64,000 nt of DNA from Syntrophotalea acetylenica. Its GTDB lineage: Bacteria; Desulfobacterota; Desulfuromonadia; Desulfuromonadales; Syntrophotaleaceae. The translations under genes were made by a program, and so were the position numbers. Position 1 is the stretch's first letter. Each line of letters opens with the position of its first letter. The stretch is taken from positions 2,908,001-2,972,000 of the forward strand of contig NZ_CP015455.1 in assembly GCF_001888165.1 (NCBI RefSeq), read 5' to 3'. Shown here piece by piece: positions 8,161 to 16,561 of this stretch. Below the pieces are notes generated by a model. The model made no database searches and had not been told where the DNA came from. It worked only from the letters and a program-made list of their open reading frames with translations.

Positions 8161-10761
8161 ATGAACGACACGCAAAGCTTTCGGGTGCACCACGCGACCC
8201 ACCTTCGGCAGCTGGCCATGACTGCCGGAGTGGACCCCGATAAGCTGCTCGACTTTTCGGCCAGCACCAACCCCCTGGGTCCGCCCGAATGGCTGCGGGC
8301 GCGTATCAGCGCCAGCATCAGCGCCCTGCCACACTACCCCGAGCCCGGCAACCAGGCGCTGATCGAAGCCGCCTGCCAGCGCTACGGCGTTACCGCCTAC
8401 CAAATCATCGCCGGCAACGGATCCACCGAACTGATTTACCTGCTCCCCCGTGCCCTCCGGGCGCGGCACGCGCTGATTCCCGTACCGAGCCATCCTGTTT
8501 ACGCCACCGCGGCGAAAGTCGCGGGGCTGGCGGTGCATCTTATGCCCCTTGCCGCCGAAGACGGTTTCGCCCTGGATTTCGACCGCCTCGAAACCGCCCT
8601 GCAGCAATCCGGCGAGGGGCCACGAGTGGTGTTTCTGGGGCAACCGAACAATCCCGCCGGCACCATCTTCGACGCCCTGCGAATACGGTATCTGGCCGGC
8701 CGGTTTCCGGCAACCACCTTCGTCGTCGACGAAGCCTTTGGCGATTTTGTGGAGGATTTCGACAGCCTTACCGCCAGCCGGCCCGCCAATGTGGTGGTCA
8801 TGCTGTCCCTGACCAGGGTTTTTGCCATCCCCGGCCTGCGTCTCGGACTCGCCGTCGCTTCCCCTTCCATAGTGCAGAAGATCGAAGCGCTGCAACCGCC
8901 CTGGTCGGTCAACACCCTTGCCCAGAAAGTCGGCGTCGACGCCCTGCGCGACACCGCATACCTGCAAACATCCCGCACTGCCGTGGCCTCCCTGCGCAGC
9001 ACCCTGCGCCGGCAGCTCGAACAGATCCCCTACCTCACCGTATATCCGGGTGAAGCGACGTTCCTGCTGATCCGCTGCGATCATCGATCGATGGATGCCC
9101 GCGCCCTGGCCTCGCGCCTCATCAAACGGGGTTTGGCTATCCGTGTCTGCGACAACTTCGAGGGGCTCGACGGGCGCTATTTCCGGGTTGCGGTGCGCAA
9201 CGAAGCGGAAAATCGCCAACTGGTGGGGGCCTTGCGCCAGGAGCTGTTCATGGCGCCGCTGGTCACGGCCCGGCGGCGTACCCCGGCCATCATGTTCCAG
9301 GGCACCGGCTCCAGCGTCGGCAAAAGTGTCCTGACCGCCGCCCTGTGCCGCATCATGCTGCAGGACGGCTACCGGGTAGCACCCTTCAAAGCCCAGAACA
9401 TGGCCATCAATTCCTTCAGCACGCCCGATGGCGGGCAGATGGGGCACACCCAGGCGGTGCAGGCCCAGGCCGCCCGTCTCGATCCGGATGTGCGCATGAA
9501 TCCGATCCTGCTCAAACCGGACAGCGATCAGGGCAGTCAGGTCGTGTTGTGCGGCAAGCCGGTCGGCACTATGCGGCTGATGGATTTTTTCCGTTACAGG
9601 ACCGAGGCGTTCGAGCAGGCCAGGGAGTGCTATGATGCGCTGGCCGGCGAATACGATGCCATGCTACTGGAGGGTGCCGGCAGTCCCGCCGAAGTCAATC
9701 TCAAGGCGCATGACATCGTCAACATGAAAATGGCCCTGCATGCCAGCGCACCGGTGCTGATGGTCGGTGATATCGACCTCGGCGGCGTATTCGCCTCCTT
9801 CGTCGGCTCCATGGAAGTTTTGTCGGAACGCGAGCGGAGCCAGGTAGCCGGTTTTGTCATCAACCGCTTCCGCGGCCGCACCGACCTGCTCAAGGATGCC
9901 CTCGACTACACGCTGCGACACACCGGCCGTCCGGTGCTCGGCGTGGTTCCTTACCTGGAAAACCTTGGGCTTTTCGGGGAGGATTCCGTCGGGATCAAAG
10001 GCGGCCTGTTCCATGACGGCGAATGCGCCGGGGATAGCGTCGATATCGCCGTGCTCGATCTGCCGCACATTTCCGGTTTCACCGACCTCGAGCCGCTGCG
10101 TATCGAACCGGATGTGCGCCTGCGGACGGTGCGACGCGGACAGGACCTGGGCCGGCCCGATGCCATCATCCTGCCGGGGAGCAGAAATGTCATCGGCGAC
10201 CTCACCTTTTTACGCGCCGTCGGCCTCGACCGGATTCTGCAGCAAAGGGCACAGGAAGGCGGTTGCGAAATTATCGGCCTCTGCGGCGGATATCAGATCC
10301 TCGGCCGCTCCATCTGCGACGTTCATGGCCTCGAATCGCCGGGAACCAATCTGGTCGGCCTCGACCTGCTGCCCATCGACACGGTCCTGCACCCGGAAAA
10401 GGCCCTTGTGCGGACCGAAGCACGCCACCGCATTTCGGGCCTGAAGGTTGGCGGTTATGCCATCCATCATGACCAGAACCGCAGCGGCCCGGCACCGCCT
10501 GCACTGATCGACAACAACGGCCAGGCGCTGGGCGCCTGCCGTGGCGACGGCCTGGTGTGGGGCAGTTACCTCCACGGCCTGTTCGATTCGGACGGTTTCC
10601 GCCGCTGGTTCATCGATCGGTTGCGCCAACGCAAGGGGCTCAGACCCCTCGGCACCGTACAGGCCTGTTACGACCTGGAACCGGCTTTCGAGCGACTCGC
10701 CGACGCGGTAAGGCAGAGCCTCGATATTTCCGCCATCTATCGACTCATGGGGCTGCGCTGA
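8161..10761 (+). CDS. CobD-CobQ fusion: threonine-phosphate decarboxylase-like domain plus cobyric acid synthase
   Basis: 866 residues in two parts. Residues ~1-365 are CobD-like (PLP fold; LDFSASTNPLGPP, GNGSTELIY, GQPNNPAGT, VVDEAFGDF and IPGLRLGL are seen), the enzyme type that makes aminopropanol phosphate for the cobamide linker. The Schiff-base lysine expected in SLTK is arginine here (SLTR, R219), so decarboxylase activity is doubtful. Residues ~375-866 are CobQ/CbiP: GTGSSVGKSVLTAALCRIM and FKAQNMAINS for ATP, and IIGLCGGYQILG with GSYLHGLFD for the glutamine amidotransferase Cys and His; it amidates the corrin ring. It follows an AdoCbl riboswitch and sits between the two exported-EutBC cassettes. 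Confidence 0.9.
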   Translation: MNDTQSFRVHHATHLRQLAMTAGVDPDKLLDFSASTNPLGPPEWLRARISASISALPHYPEPGNQALIEAACQRYGVTAYQIIAGNGSTELIYLLPRALRARHALIPVPSHPVYATAAKVAGLAVHLMPLAAEDGFALDFDRLETALQQSGEGPRVVFLGQPNNPAGTIFDALRIRYLAGRFPATTFVVDEAFGDFVEDFDSLTASRPANVVVMLSLTRVFAIPGLRLGLAVASPSIVQKIEALQPPWSVNTLAQKVGVDALRDTAYLQTSRTAVASLRSTLRRQLEQIPYLTVYPGEATFLLIRCDHRSMDARALASRLIKRGLAIRVCDNFEGLDGRYFRVAVRNEAENRQLVGALRQELFMAPLVTARRRTPAIMFQGTGSSVGKSVLTAALCRIMLQDGYRVAPFKAQNMAINSFSTPDGGQMGHTQAVQAQAARLDPDVRMNPILLKPDSDQGSQVVLCGKPVGTMRLMDFFRYRTEAFEQARECYDALAGEYDAMLLEGAGSPAEVNLKAHDIVNMKMALHASAPVLMVGDIDLGGVFASFVGSMEVLSERERSQVAGFVINRFRGRTDLLKDALDYTLRHTGRPVLGVVPYLENLGLFGEDSVGIKGGLFHDGECAGDSVDIAVLDLPHISGFTDLEPLRIEPDVRLRTVRRGQDLGRPDAIILPGSRNVIGDLTFLRAVGLDRILQQRAQEGGCEIIGLCGGYQILGRSICDVHGLESPGTNLVGLDLLPIDTVLHPEKALVRTEARHRISGLKVGGYAIHHDQNRSGPAPPALIDNNGQALGACRGDGLVWGSYLHGLFDSDGFRRWFIDRLRQRKGLRPLGTVQACYDLEPAFERLADAVRQSLDISAIYRLMGLR

Positions 10762-11171
10762 CCCTCGAATCACCGCACCGGAACGGGCCGGCAGCGGCAG
10801 CATCCGACTAGTGGCACGGAACCTTTGGCAGGCCATTCGCGTAAAAGTGGCATGCCGGCGGCGTCCTGGACAAACGGCATTTGCAAACTCCCGTGCGGGC
10901 GTCTCGCCCCGGCAATCCCGAAACGCACCTCCCTTCAAGATTTCCTGTACCCCACCGTGCTTCATCCCCCGATTGGGGAGTAAAATTCCCCTCCGTTGGG
11001 GGATACTCCCGCCTGCCTTTCCTGAGGTATTTTATTTCTCGGATATCGGCAGGTTTTATCCTGCCCCCTGTAAAACCGCGTTTTTCCAATCACCGCGTTC
11101 GCGGGCGGTTTGTTTTCCGGATTTCCCGGAAAATTCATTGCCCCTTTTTCATCCCCATGGAGGTGTATCGT
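10762..11171. other. Leader region of the second porin gene
   Basis: 410 bp without a convincing gene. Near 10966-11013 there are repeated C-rich/G-rich arms (CCCCCGATTGGGG, TTCCCCTCCGTTGGGGGA) and near 11050-11075 a GCAGG/CCTGC hairpin. The porin start is preceded by CATGGAGGTGTATCGT; the CATGGAGGT piece also precedes porin 1, but the rest of the leader is different. No known riboswitch class recognised. Confidence 0.4.
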
Positions 11172-11909
11172 ATGAAAAAGTGGAGTGTGTTACTGGTTTC
11201 CGTCTTCATGCTGGCCGTTGGCTTCGCCAGCCAGGCCCAGGCCAAGATCGAGGTTGAAGGCGATGTCTACGCAGGCATCTGGGACAAGTACATGTGGCGT
11301 GGTTTCAATCTCAGCGACTCCCGCCCCACCATCCAGGCCGGTATCGACCTGACCCTCGGCAGCGGCTGGACCCTCAGCACCTGGCACAACTGGCAGCTCA
11401 CCAGCGGCCCCAACTGGAATGCCGGCGAACTTAACGAAACCGACGTCATCCTCACCTATGCCTTCGACCTGGGCGACATGATTTCCATGTCGGTGGGCGA
11501 CATCTGGTACATGATCGAGGGCGAAGACACCAACGAACTGTTCGTCACCTTCACCCTCAACACCCTGCTCTCCCCGAACCTGAAAATCTCCTACGACTGG
11601 GACCGCGCCGAGGAAGACGGGCTGTTCTACAGCTTCGACATCAGCCACACCTTCGACCTCGGGCAATGGGTTCCCAACACGGCCCTGAACCTTGGGGCCC
11701 TGGTCTCCTACAACCAGCATGCCGACGGCACCGTGGCCGACTATGCCGGCTGGCATAACTACGAGCTGAGCGCCAGCATCGACTATGCCCTGAACGACCA
11801 GATGACCATCAGCCCGATCTTCATTTTCTCGTCGCCGATCAGCTCGGCCGCCAAGGACCTCATCGACACCGAGACGGCCGCGGCCCTCAACCTGACCTTC
11901 GCTTTCTAG
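11172..11909 (+). CDS. TorF/TIGR02001-like outer-membrane porin, copy 2
   Basis: 245 residues. The signal peptide (residues 1-24, ending ASQAQA) differs from copy 1, but the mature protein is identical in every residue and every base. It should form the same outer-membrane channel as copy 1, so the two differ only in expression and export. The ATG at 11172 follows GGAGGTGTATCGT. It opens cassette 2, which continues through the binding protein, EutBC and membrane protein into a cobalamin-type ABC importer. Confidence 0.85.
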   Translation: MKKWSVLLVSVFMLAVGFASQAQAKIEVEGDVYAGIWDKYMWRGFNLSDSRPTIQAGIDLTLGSGWTLSTWHNWQLTSGPNWNAGELNETDVILTYAFDLGDMISMSVGDIWYMIEGEDTNELFVTFTLNTLLSPNLKISYDWDRAEEDGLFYSFDISHTFDLGQWVPNTALNLGALVSYNQHADGTVADYAGWHNYELSASIDYALNDQMTISPIFIFSSPISSAAKDLIDTETAAALNLTFAF

Positions 11910-11919
11910 GCAGGCGACA
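11235..11919 (+). repeat. 685-bp direct repeat, copy B (mature porin)
   Basis: Identical to 2434-3118 by direct comparison. The identity stops abruptly on both sides while the surrounding paralogous genes are clearly diverged. This pattern is expected of recent gene conversion rather than of a recent block duplication. Confidence 0.95.
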
Positions 11920-11945
11920 GCCGGACGGAAGTCCCCGTAACAAAT

Positions 11946-11978
11946 CATGGGCGGGGCCGCGATGCGGCCCCCGCCATG
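11946..11978 (+). promoter_or_regulatory. Intercistronic hairpin between porin and binding protein, copy 2
   Basis: A long GC stem (CATGGGCGGGGCCGC / GCGGCCCCCGCCATG with one mismatch) and a three-base loop, without a T run. It occupies the same position as the unrelated hairpin at 3140-3166. Confidence 0.6.
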
Positions 11979-12069
11979 ATGCCGGCGCCATGCCCGAAGC
12001 CCGGGAACTCTGCGACGGGTAAATATCAACGCCGTTTTTCTGAAACCCGCACGCGTCAGGAGGAACGTC

Positions 12070-13194
12070 ATGAAAAGAACCTTGTGGGGAGCCGTCTCCG
12101 CCACGGCGGCCATGGTGGCCGCCGGCAGTCTGCTGCTGACCCCCGCCTGCACCAAACAGGAAAACACCCGGCCCGCCAAGGAAACCCTGCGCATTACCTG
12201 CTGGGCCGGCTATGCCAAACCCTATGTGGAAGATTTTCAGAAACTGGTCAGGGAAAAGTACAATGTCGATGTCGACGTGCAGATCCATAATCCCACAGAT
12301 CAGGACGAATTTTTCCAGGCGGTGAAAAACAACACGGCGGACCTGATCTCACCGCCCATCGAGCTGCCCAAAATCCCACGTTTCTTTTCCTACCAGGAAG
12401 GCAGCCAGTACCTGCAGCCGGTGGACGTGAACAACATCCCGAACCTGGCCAGAATGATGCCGGTGTTCCGCGACGATCAGACCCCCTTCCACAATGGCGT
12501 GCGCTACGGCGTGCCCTATAACTGCGGCCCCTACGGTCTGGCCTACAACCGCGACAAGGTCGTCGAAGCACCCGCCAGCTGGAACGTGCTGTGGGATCCT
12601 CAGTACGCCGGGCAGTACACCATCAACAACAACTTCCCCAAGGTCAACGTCTGGATCGCGGCCCTGGCCCTCGGCTACGGCTATGAGGACATCTTCGATA
12701 TCAACAAACTCGACCGTGCGAAAGTTCAGGAAAAGCTCAACGCCTTGGCCAAAAACGCCAGAAGCCTGTGGGACGGCGCCGCCAACCCGGACGAATTCCC
12801 GGAACTGGCCCTGGCCACCACCTGGGGATTTGCCGCCCAGGCCGCCAACCTTAAAGGCGGCAACTGGCGCCTGGCGACCCCGGCTGAGGGCGGCACCGCC
12901 TGGATCGATTGCTGGTATCTCGGCGCCGGCGCCAGGGACATGACCAAAACCCTGGCCGAAGAGTGGATCAATTTCTCCCTGGATCCCGAAAGGCAGGCCG
13001 ATGTGGTCAAGTCCCAGGGCGTCTCACCTGTCATGGCCGATACCGGCGACCTCCTCAATGCCGAGGAAAAAGCCATGTTCCATGTGGGAGACGAAGCCTA
13101 TTTCAAAACCGTGGCCCTGTGGCGGGTTCTCAGCGAAGAAACGGAACAGGCTTTCAACGCCATGTGGGAAGAAGCCAGGCAGCAGCGTCAATAA
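12070..13194 (+). CDS. PotD-like extracytoplasmic solute-binding lipoprotein, copy 2
   Basis: 374 residues, clearly homologous to copy 1 over its whole length but diverged. The lipoprotein signal ends LLLTPAC with the candidate lipidated cysteine at C26. The PotD-like landmarks LRITCWAGYAKPYVEDF, YGVPYNCGPYGLAYN and EGGTAWIDCWYLGAGA are present. As in cassette 1 there is no cognate permease, so it may deliver its ligand to the exported EutBC or to the cassette membrane protein rather than to a classical PotABC importer; that is inference. The ATG at 12070 follows AGGAGGAACGTC. Confidence 0.85.
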   Translation: MKRTLWGAVSATAAMVAAGSLLLTPACTKQENTRPAKETLRITCWAGYAKPYVEDFQKLVREKYNVDVDVQIHNPTDQDEFFQAVKNNTADLISPPIELPKIPRFFSYQEGSQYLQPVDVNNIPNLARMMPVFRDDQTPFHNGVRYGVPYNCGPYGLAYNRDKVVEAPASWNVLWDPQYAGQYTINNNFPKVNVWIAALALGYGYEDIFDINKLDRAKVQEKLNALAKNARSLWDGAANPDEFPELALATTWGFAAQAANLKGGNWRLATPAEGGTAWIDCWYLGAGARDMTKTLAEEWINFSLDPERQADVVKSQGVSPVMADTGDLLNAEEKAMFHVGDEAYFKTVALWRVLSEETEQAFNAMWEEARQQRQ

Positions 13195-13221
13195 CCGGTC
13201 GCGGGCGACGCACGCCGCCGT

Positions 13222-13259
13222 CCGCATAACCCGATTTTGCCCGCGCCCGCGTTATGCGG
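13222..13259 (+). promoter_or_regulatory. Hairpin upstream of eutBC copy 2
   Basis: A nine-base-pair stem (CCGCATAAC / GTTATGCGG) around a GC-rich 20-nt loop in the 105-bp gap before eutBC 2. It is positionally equivalent to the hairpin at 4421-4440 but unrelated in sequence. Confidence 0.45.
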
Positions 13260-13299
13260 CGGGCGGGATCGCCCCATCAGACAAGACGGAGGTAACCGA

Positions 13300-15567
13300 A
13301 TGTTAAAAAAGGGAAAACTCGCAGCAGGCATTACCGGCGCCCTGGTAATGACCTTCCTGGCCGGGATGGCCGGGGCCGTCACCATCGGCAGCATCAAGCC
13401 CGGTGAGGATGTGTTTCAGTATGTCAATCGCAGCAAGGGCAAGTTCGATCTGAGCCTTTATCAACAGGTCATCGGCGCCGCCAACGCTTTCAAGGAAGGC
13501 GACGAGGGGCTCGGTGTTGCCGCGGATAGCGAAATGTCCCGTCAAAACGCCCGCAAGCTGCTGGCGAACACCAGAATCAAGGACATTTATGACAACCCGC
13601 TGTTTGTGGACGGGCAGGAAAAACTGATCCGCAAAACCACCGACAAGGCCAAATACAACAAGATCAAGAGTATGACCATGGGCGAGCTGAAGCACTTTTT
13701 GCTCACCAGACCGGAAGCCGACATCAAGTCCATCATGGGCGGCCTGCACAGCGATGTGATCGGCTCGGTGGTCAAACTCATGTCCAACGACGAACTGATT
13801 CGCGTCGGCCAGAAAATCTTCAATACCCTGCCCGGTTCCAAAATCGGCGCCAAGGGCTATCTGAGCGCCCGCATCCAGCCCAACTCGCCGACCGACAACA
13901 AGGAAGACATTCAGCTGCAGGTTCTGAACGGCTTCGCCTACGCGGTGGGCGATATCGTTATCGGCACCAACCCGGTCGACAGCCAGCTTGAAGCCACCTT
14001 GCGGGTCGAAAACGCCCTGAAGGAAATCGTCACGGCCTTCAAACTCGAAAAGACGGTACCCTGGTGCGTTCTGGCCCACATCGACGGCCAGGCCGCCGCC
14101 GAAAAGGAAGTGCCCGGCTCCACCGCCATCTGGTTCCAGAGCCTGGCCGGTACCGAGAGCGCCAACAAGACCTTCGATCTGACCATCCAGAAGATGATCG
14201 ACTACGCGAAAATGCGTAAAGGTCCGTACGGTCTCTATTTCGAAACCGGCCAGGGGGCCGACTACACCAACGGCCACGGCCACGGCTTCGACATGGTGGT
14301 GCATGAATCCCGCAAATACGGCTTCGCCCGCGCCCTGCAGCAGGAAATCGCCAGAACCAAGGGCGTGCCCGCCGACCAGGTCTGGCTGCACCTCAATGAC
14401 GTTGCCGGTTTCATCGGTCCCGAGGTGTTCAAAACCCGCGAACAGCTGGTGCGCTGCTGTCTGGAAGATATCGTCATGGGCAAACTGCACGGCCTGGTGC
14501 TGGGTCTTGACATCTGCTCGACCCTGCACATGCCCGTCACCCTCGACGACCTGGAGTGGTGCCAGGACCAGATCGCTCCGGCCAACCCGGCCTATCTGAT
14601 GGCCCTTCCTACCCGCAATGACCCGATGCTCAGCTACCTGACCACCGGCTTCCAGGACCATGTCCGCCTGCGCGAAAAGTTCGGCTTCAAGGTCAACGAC
14701 GCCATGTGGAAATTTTTCCAGAAAATCGAAGTCATCGACGCCAAGGGCAAACCGACCAAACACTTCGGCGACCCGGCCTGGGTCTACTACAAATTCCGCC
14801 AGGCCAAGGGCGACAAGCGGTCCTTCAAAGAGATCTACGCTGAAGGTCAAAAGTCGATTGCCAATGTTCGCGGCCGCGGCGTCGACATGGCCGTGGGTTA
14901 CGGGAAAAACATCTGGGACCTGGAACCGGTCACCAACAAGCGTATCCACGACCTGTATGACGACGCCAAAGTCAGCCTGTGGGCCGAATTCACCCCCGAA
15001 TTCATCAACTCCATCCCCAACGCAGTGAGCATCAAGAGCCAGTCCCACGACCGCGAAAACTACATCGCCGCGCCTTCCACCGGCGAAGAGTTGTCCAAAG
15101 CCGCCGTGGCCACCCTGCAGAAGCTGTCAGCCACCTGGGGCGGCAAAGCTCCCGACGTGCAGGTAGTGATTTCCGATGGTCTGAACGCCAGGGCCATCAT
15201 GGATGACGGGCATCTGATGCCTTACCTCAATGAGCTGAAGAAACAGTGTAAAAAAGCCGGCATGTCCCTGTCGGACAAAAACATCGTCGTGACCGGCGGC
15301 CGGGTGCGCGCTGGATACAAGGCCGGCGAAGTCCTGTACGGCAAGGCCGGCAGCAAGCCCAAAGCCATCGTTCACATCATCGGCGAACGCCCCGGCAGCG
15401 GCCATCATGCCTTCTCCGCCTATCTGGTCAAGGTGCAGCCTGGCACCTGGGCCAAGGCCGGCGCGGTCGACCACGACCAGTCCAAGGTTCTGTCCGGCAT
15501 TTCCGACACGGGTCTGCTTCCCGCCGAAGCCGCCCGCCAGACGGTCAAGCTGCTGATGGAAATGTAA
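13300..15567 (+). CDS. Exported EutB-EutC fusion ethanolamine ammonia-lyase, copy 2
   Basis: 755 residues, same architecture as copy 1: Sec signal peptide (MLKKGK, hydrophobic core, GMAGA cleavage before VTIGS), EutB, then EutC without its N-terminal extension. Substrate-site motifs are intact: SARIQPN (Arg, Gln), GTNPV (Asn), YFETGQG (Glu) and GLDICST (Asp). EutC landmarks VQVVISDGLNAR and HIIGERPGSGHHAFSAYL are near the C-terminus. The two copies are diverged yet both keep an export signal and all active-site residues, which argues that export is functional. The ATG at 13300 follows ACGGAGGTAACCGA. It would need adenosylcobalamin outside the cytoplasm or export after loading; a cobalamin-type importer lies downstream. 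Confidence 0.88.
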   Translation: MLKKGKLAAGITGALVMTFLAGMAGAVTIGSIKPGEDVFQYVNRSKGKFDLSLYQQVIGAANAFKEGDEGLGVAADSEMSRQNARKLLANTRIKDIYDNPLFVDGQEKLIRKTTDKAKYNKIKSMTMGELKHFLLTRPEADIKSIMGGLHSDVIGSVVKLMSNDELIRVGQKIFNTLPGSKIGAKGYLSARIQPNSPTDNKEDIQLQVLNGFAYAVGDIVIGTNPVDSQLEATLRVENALKEIVTAFKLEKTVPWCVLAHIDGQAAAEKEVPGSTAIWFQSLAGTESANKTFDLTIQKMIDYAKMRKGPYGLYFETGQGADYTNGHGHGFDMVVHESRKYGFARALQQEIARTKGVPADQVWLHLNDVAGFIGPEVFKTREQLVRCCLEDIVMGKLHGLVLGLDICSTLHMPVTLDDLEWCQDQIAPANPAYLMALPTRNDPMLSYLTTGFQDHVRLREKFGFKVNDAMWKFFQKIEVIDAKGKPTKHFGDPAWVYYKFRQAKGDKRSFKEIYAEGQKSIANVRGRGVDMAVGYGKNIWDLEPVTNKRIHDLYDDAKVSLWAEFTPEFINSIPNAVSIKSQSHDRENYIAAPSTGEELSKAAVATLQKLSATWGGKAPDVQVVISDGLNARAIMDDGHLMPYLNELKKQCKKAGMSLSDKNIVVTGGRVRAGYKAGEVLYGKAGSKPKAIVHIIGERPGSGHHAFSAYLVKVQPGTWAKAGAVDHDQSKVLSGISDTGLLPAEAARQTVKLLMEM

Positions 15568-15589
15568 CAGGCCTCCTATCCCTGAAATC

Positions 15590-15620
15590 GGCCCGGGCGG
15601 TGTTGCCCGGGCCAGCTTTT
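15590..15620 (+). terminator. Terminator-like hairpin after eutBC copy 2
   Basis: Perfect 9-bp stem GGCCCGGGC / GCCCGGGCC with a 6-nt loop, followed by AGCTTTTCC. It matches in position the hairpin after eutBC 1 and may be an attenuator, since downstream genes appear to belong to the same operon. Confidence 0.6.
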
Positions 15621-15733
15621 CCTCCCTCTGCCCGACGTTCCGCCCCCTGCTTCCGGCCGGAATGCGGATTCTGTAACGTAAATCACCGGGCCGCATCCCC
15701 GCGGCCCGGCTTTCCGGTGACCGCCGTCAGGAT

Positions 15734-16561
15734 ATGTCTATGCCCGAAACAGCTCTGAACACTTCCATGCCGGCGCCCCATCCCCGATCCCGCTCCCTGT
15801 GGCGGGAAGTCATGCACAAAACCGCTCTCTGGATGCAGGCCCTGGCATCAAGTCCCTATTATCGCTATGGCGAGATCGGCAACCTGTTGTACACTTTCGG
15901 TAAAAGCATTCTGGAAGGGGCGGTGCTCTACACCATGTTTTCCATGGCCCAGACCGAATTCAAGGTCGCGGCGATTCTCGGCGTGTTGACGAAATACTTT
16001 TATCCGGGCATCACTTTTATCAGCAACGTCAAGGTTTCCGCCTTCGTCGACTGTCTGGAGCGTTTTGCCGACCTCCGCCTCCAGGTGCGGCGGCTGATCG
16101 GCGCCATGGCGCTGGTGGGCGGCGGGCAGGCGCTGGGTGCGATACTCCTGCTGCTGTGCTACCCGCCTCTGTTCAACACCCTGTTCGGATCCATGGCGGG
16201 CGGGCGCTACGTGCTTATCGTTTTGTACCTGCTGCACCATATCTGCGACGGTTCGGCCCAGGTCGCCGAGGGACGCATCTGGTTCAAGCTGATCGAGATC
16301 AAGCTGCGCCACGGGCGTCTGAGCCGCATTTCGGAAAATTTCTGGGGCATTCACGCCATGAGTCAGAACATCCAGTTGATCGCCGGACTTGTCCTGCTGT
16401 GGGGAACGACCCTGACCACCGGCCTGTTTCAGGATTGCCTCGGCCATGCCGTGATGTGGGGCATCGTGCTGAGCGGAACCCTGCTTACCGCCCTGTCCAA
16501 ATTCAGCCTGCCGCTGGCCTGGCAACTCACCCTGCGCCACCGGATGCAAGAGGAAGAATGA
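15734..16561 (+). CDS. Multi-pass membrane protein of unknown family, copy 2
   Basis: 275 residues, homologous end to end with the protein at 6903. It has about five or six hydrophobic segments, including YTFGKSILEGAVLYTMFSMA, ALGAILLLLCYPPLF, LIVLYLLHHICDGSAQVAEG, LIAGLVLLWGTTLTTGL and GIVLSGTLLTALSKF, and the shared blocks EGRIWFKLIEIKLRHG and NFWGIHAMSQNIQLI. I do not recognise the family. Its stop codon overlaps the start of the following ABC ATPase by four bases (ATGA), so the two are translationally coupled. This suggests a link to the cofactor or substrate importer. An alternative ATG lies two codons in (15740). Confidence 0.8.
   Translation: MSMPETALNTSMPAPHPRSRSLWREVMHKTALWMQALASSPYYRYGEIGNLLYTFGKSILEGAVLYTMFSMAQTEFKVAAILGVLTKYFYPGITFISNVKVSAFVDCLERFADLRLQVRRLIGAMALVGGGQALGAILLLLCYPPLFNTLFGSMAGGRYVLIVLYLLHHICDGSAQVAEGRIWFKLIEIKLRHGRLSRISENFWGIHAMSQNIQLIAGLVLLWGTTLTTGLFQDCLGHAVMWGIVLSGTLLTALSKFSLPLAWQLTLRHRMQEEE

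Noticed and set aside
10811-10840. TGGCAC-like sequence resembling a sigma-54 -24 box
   Set aside because: The spacing to any GC at -12 is wrong; sigma-54 promoters tolerate almost no change in spacing.
2434-11919. Identical porins as a simple assembly duplication
   Set aside because: The flanks of both copies are unique and different, and each copy is joined in frame to its own signal peptide, so two real loci are more likely, though long reads should confirm.
2371-16561. Ethanolamine microcompartment (eut) operon
   Set aside because: No shell proteins, eutA, eutD/E/G or EutVW/ANTAR elements; the enzymes carry signal peptides instead.
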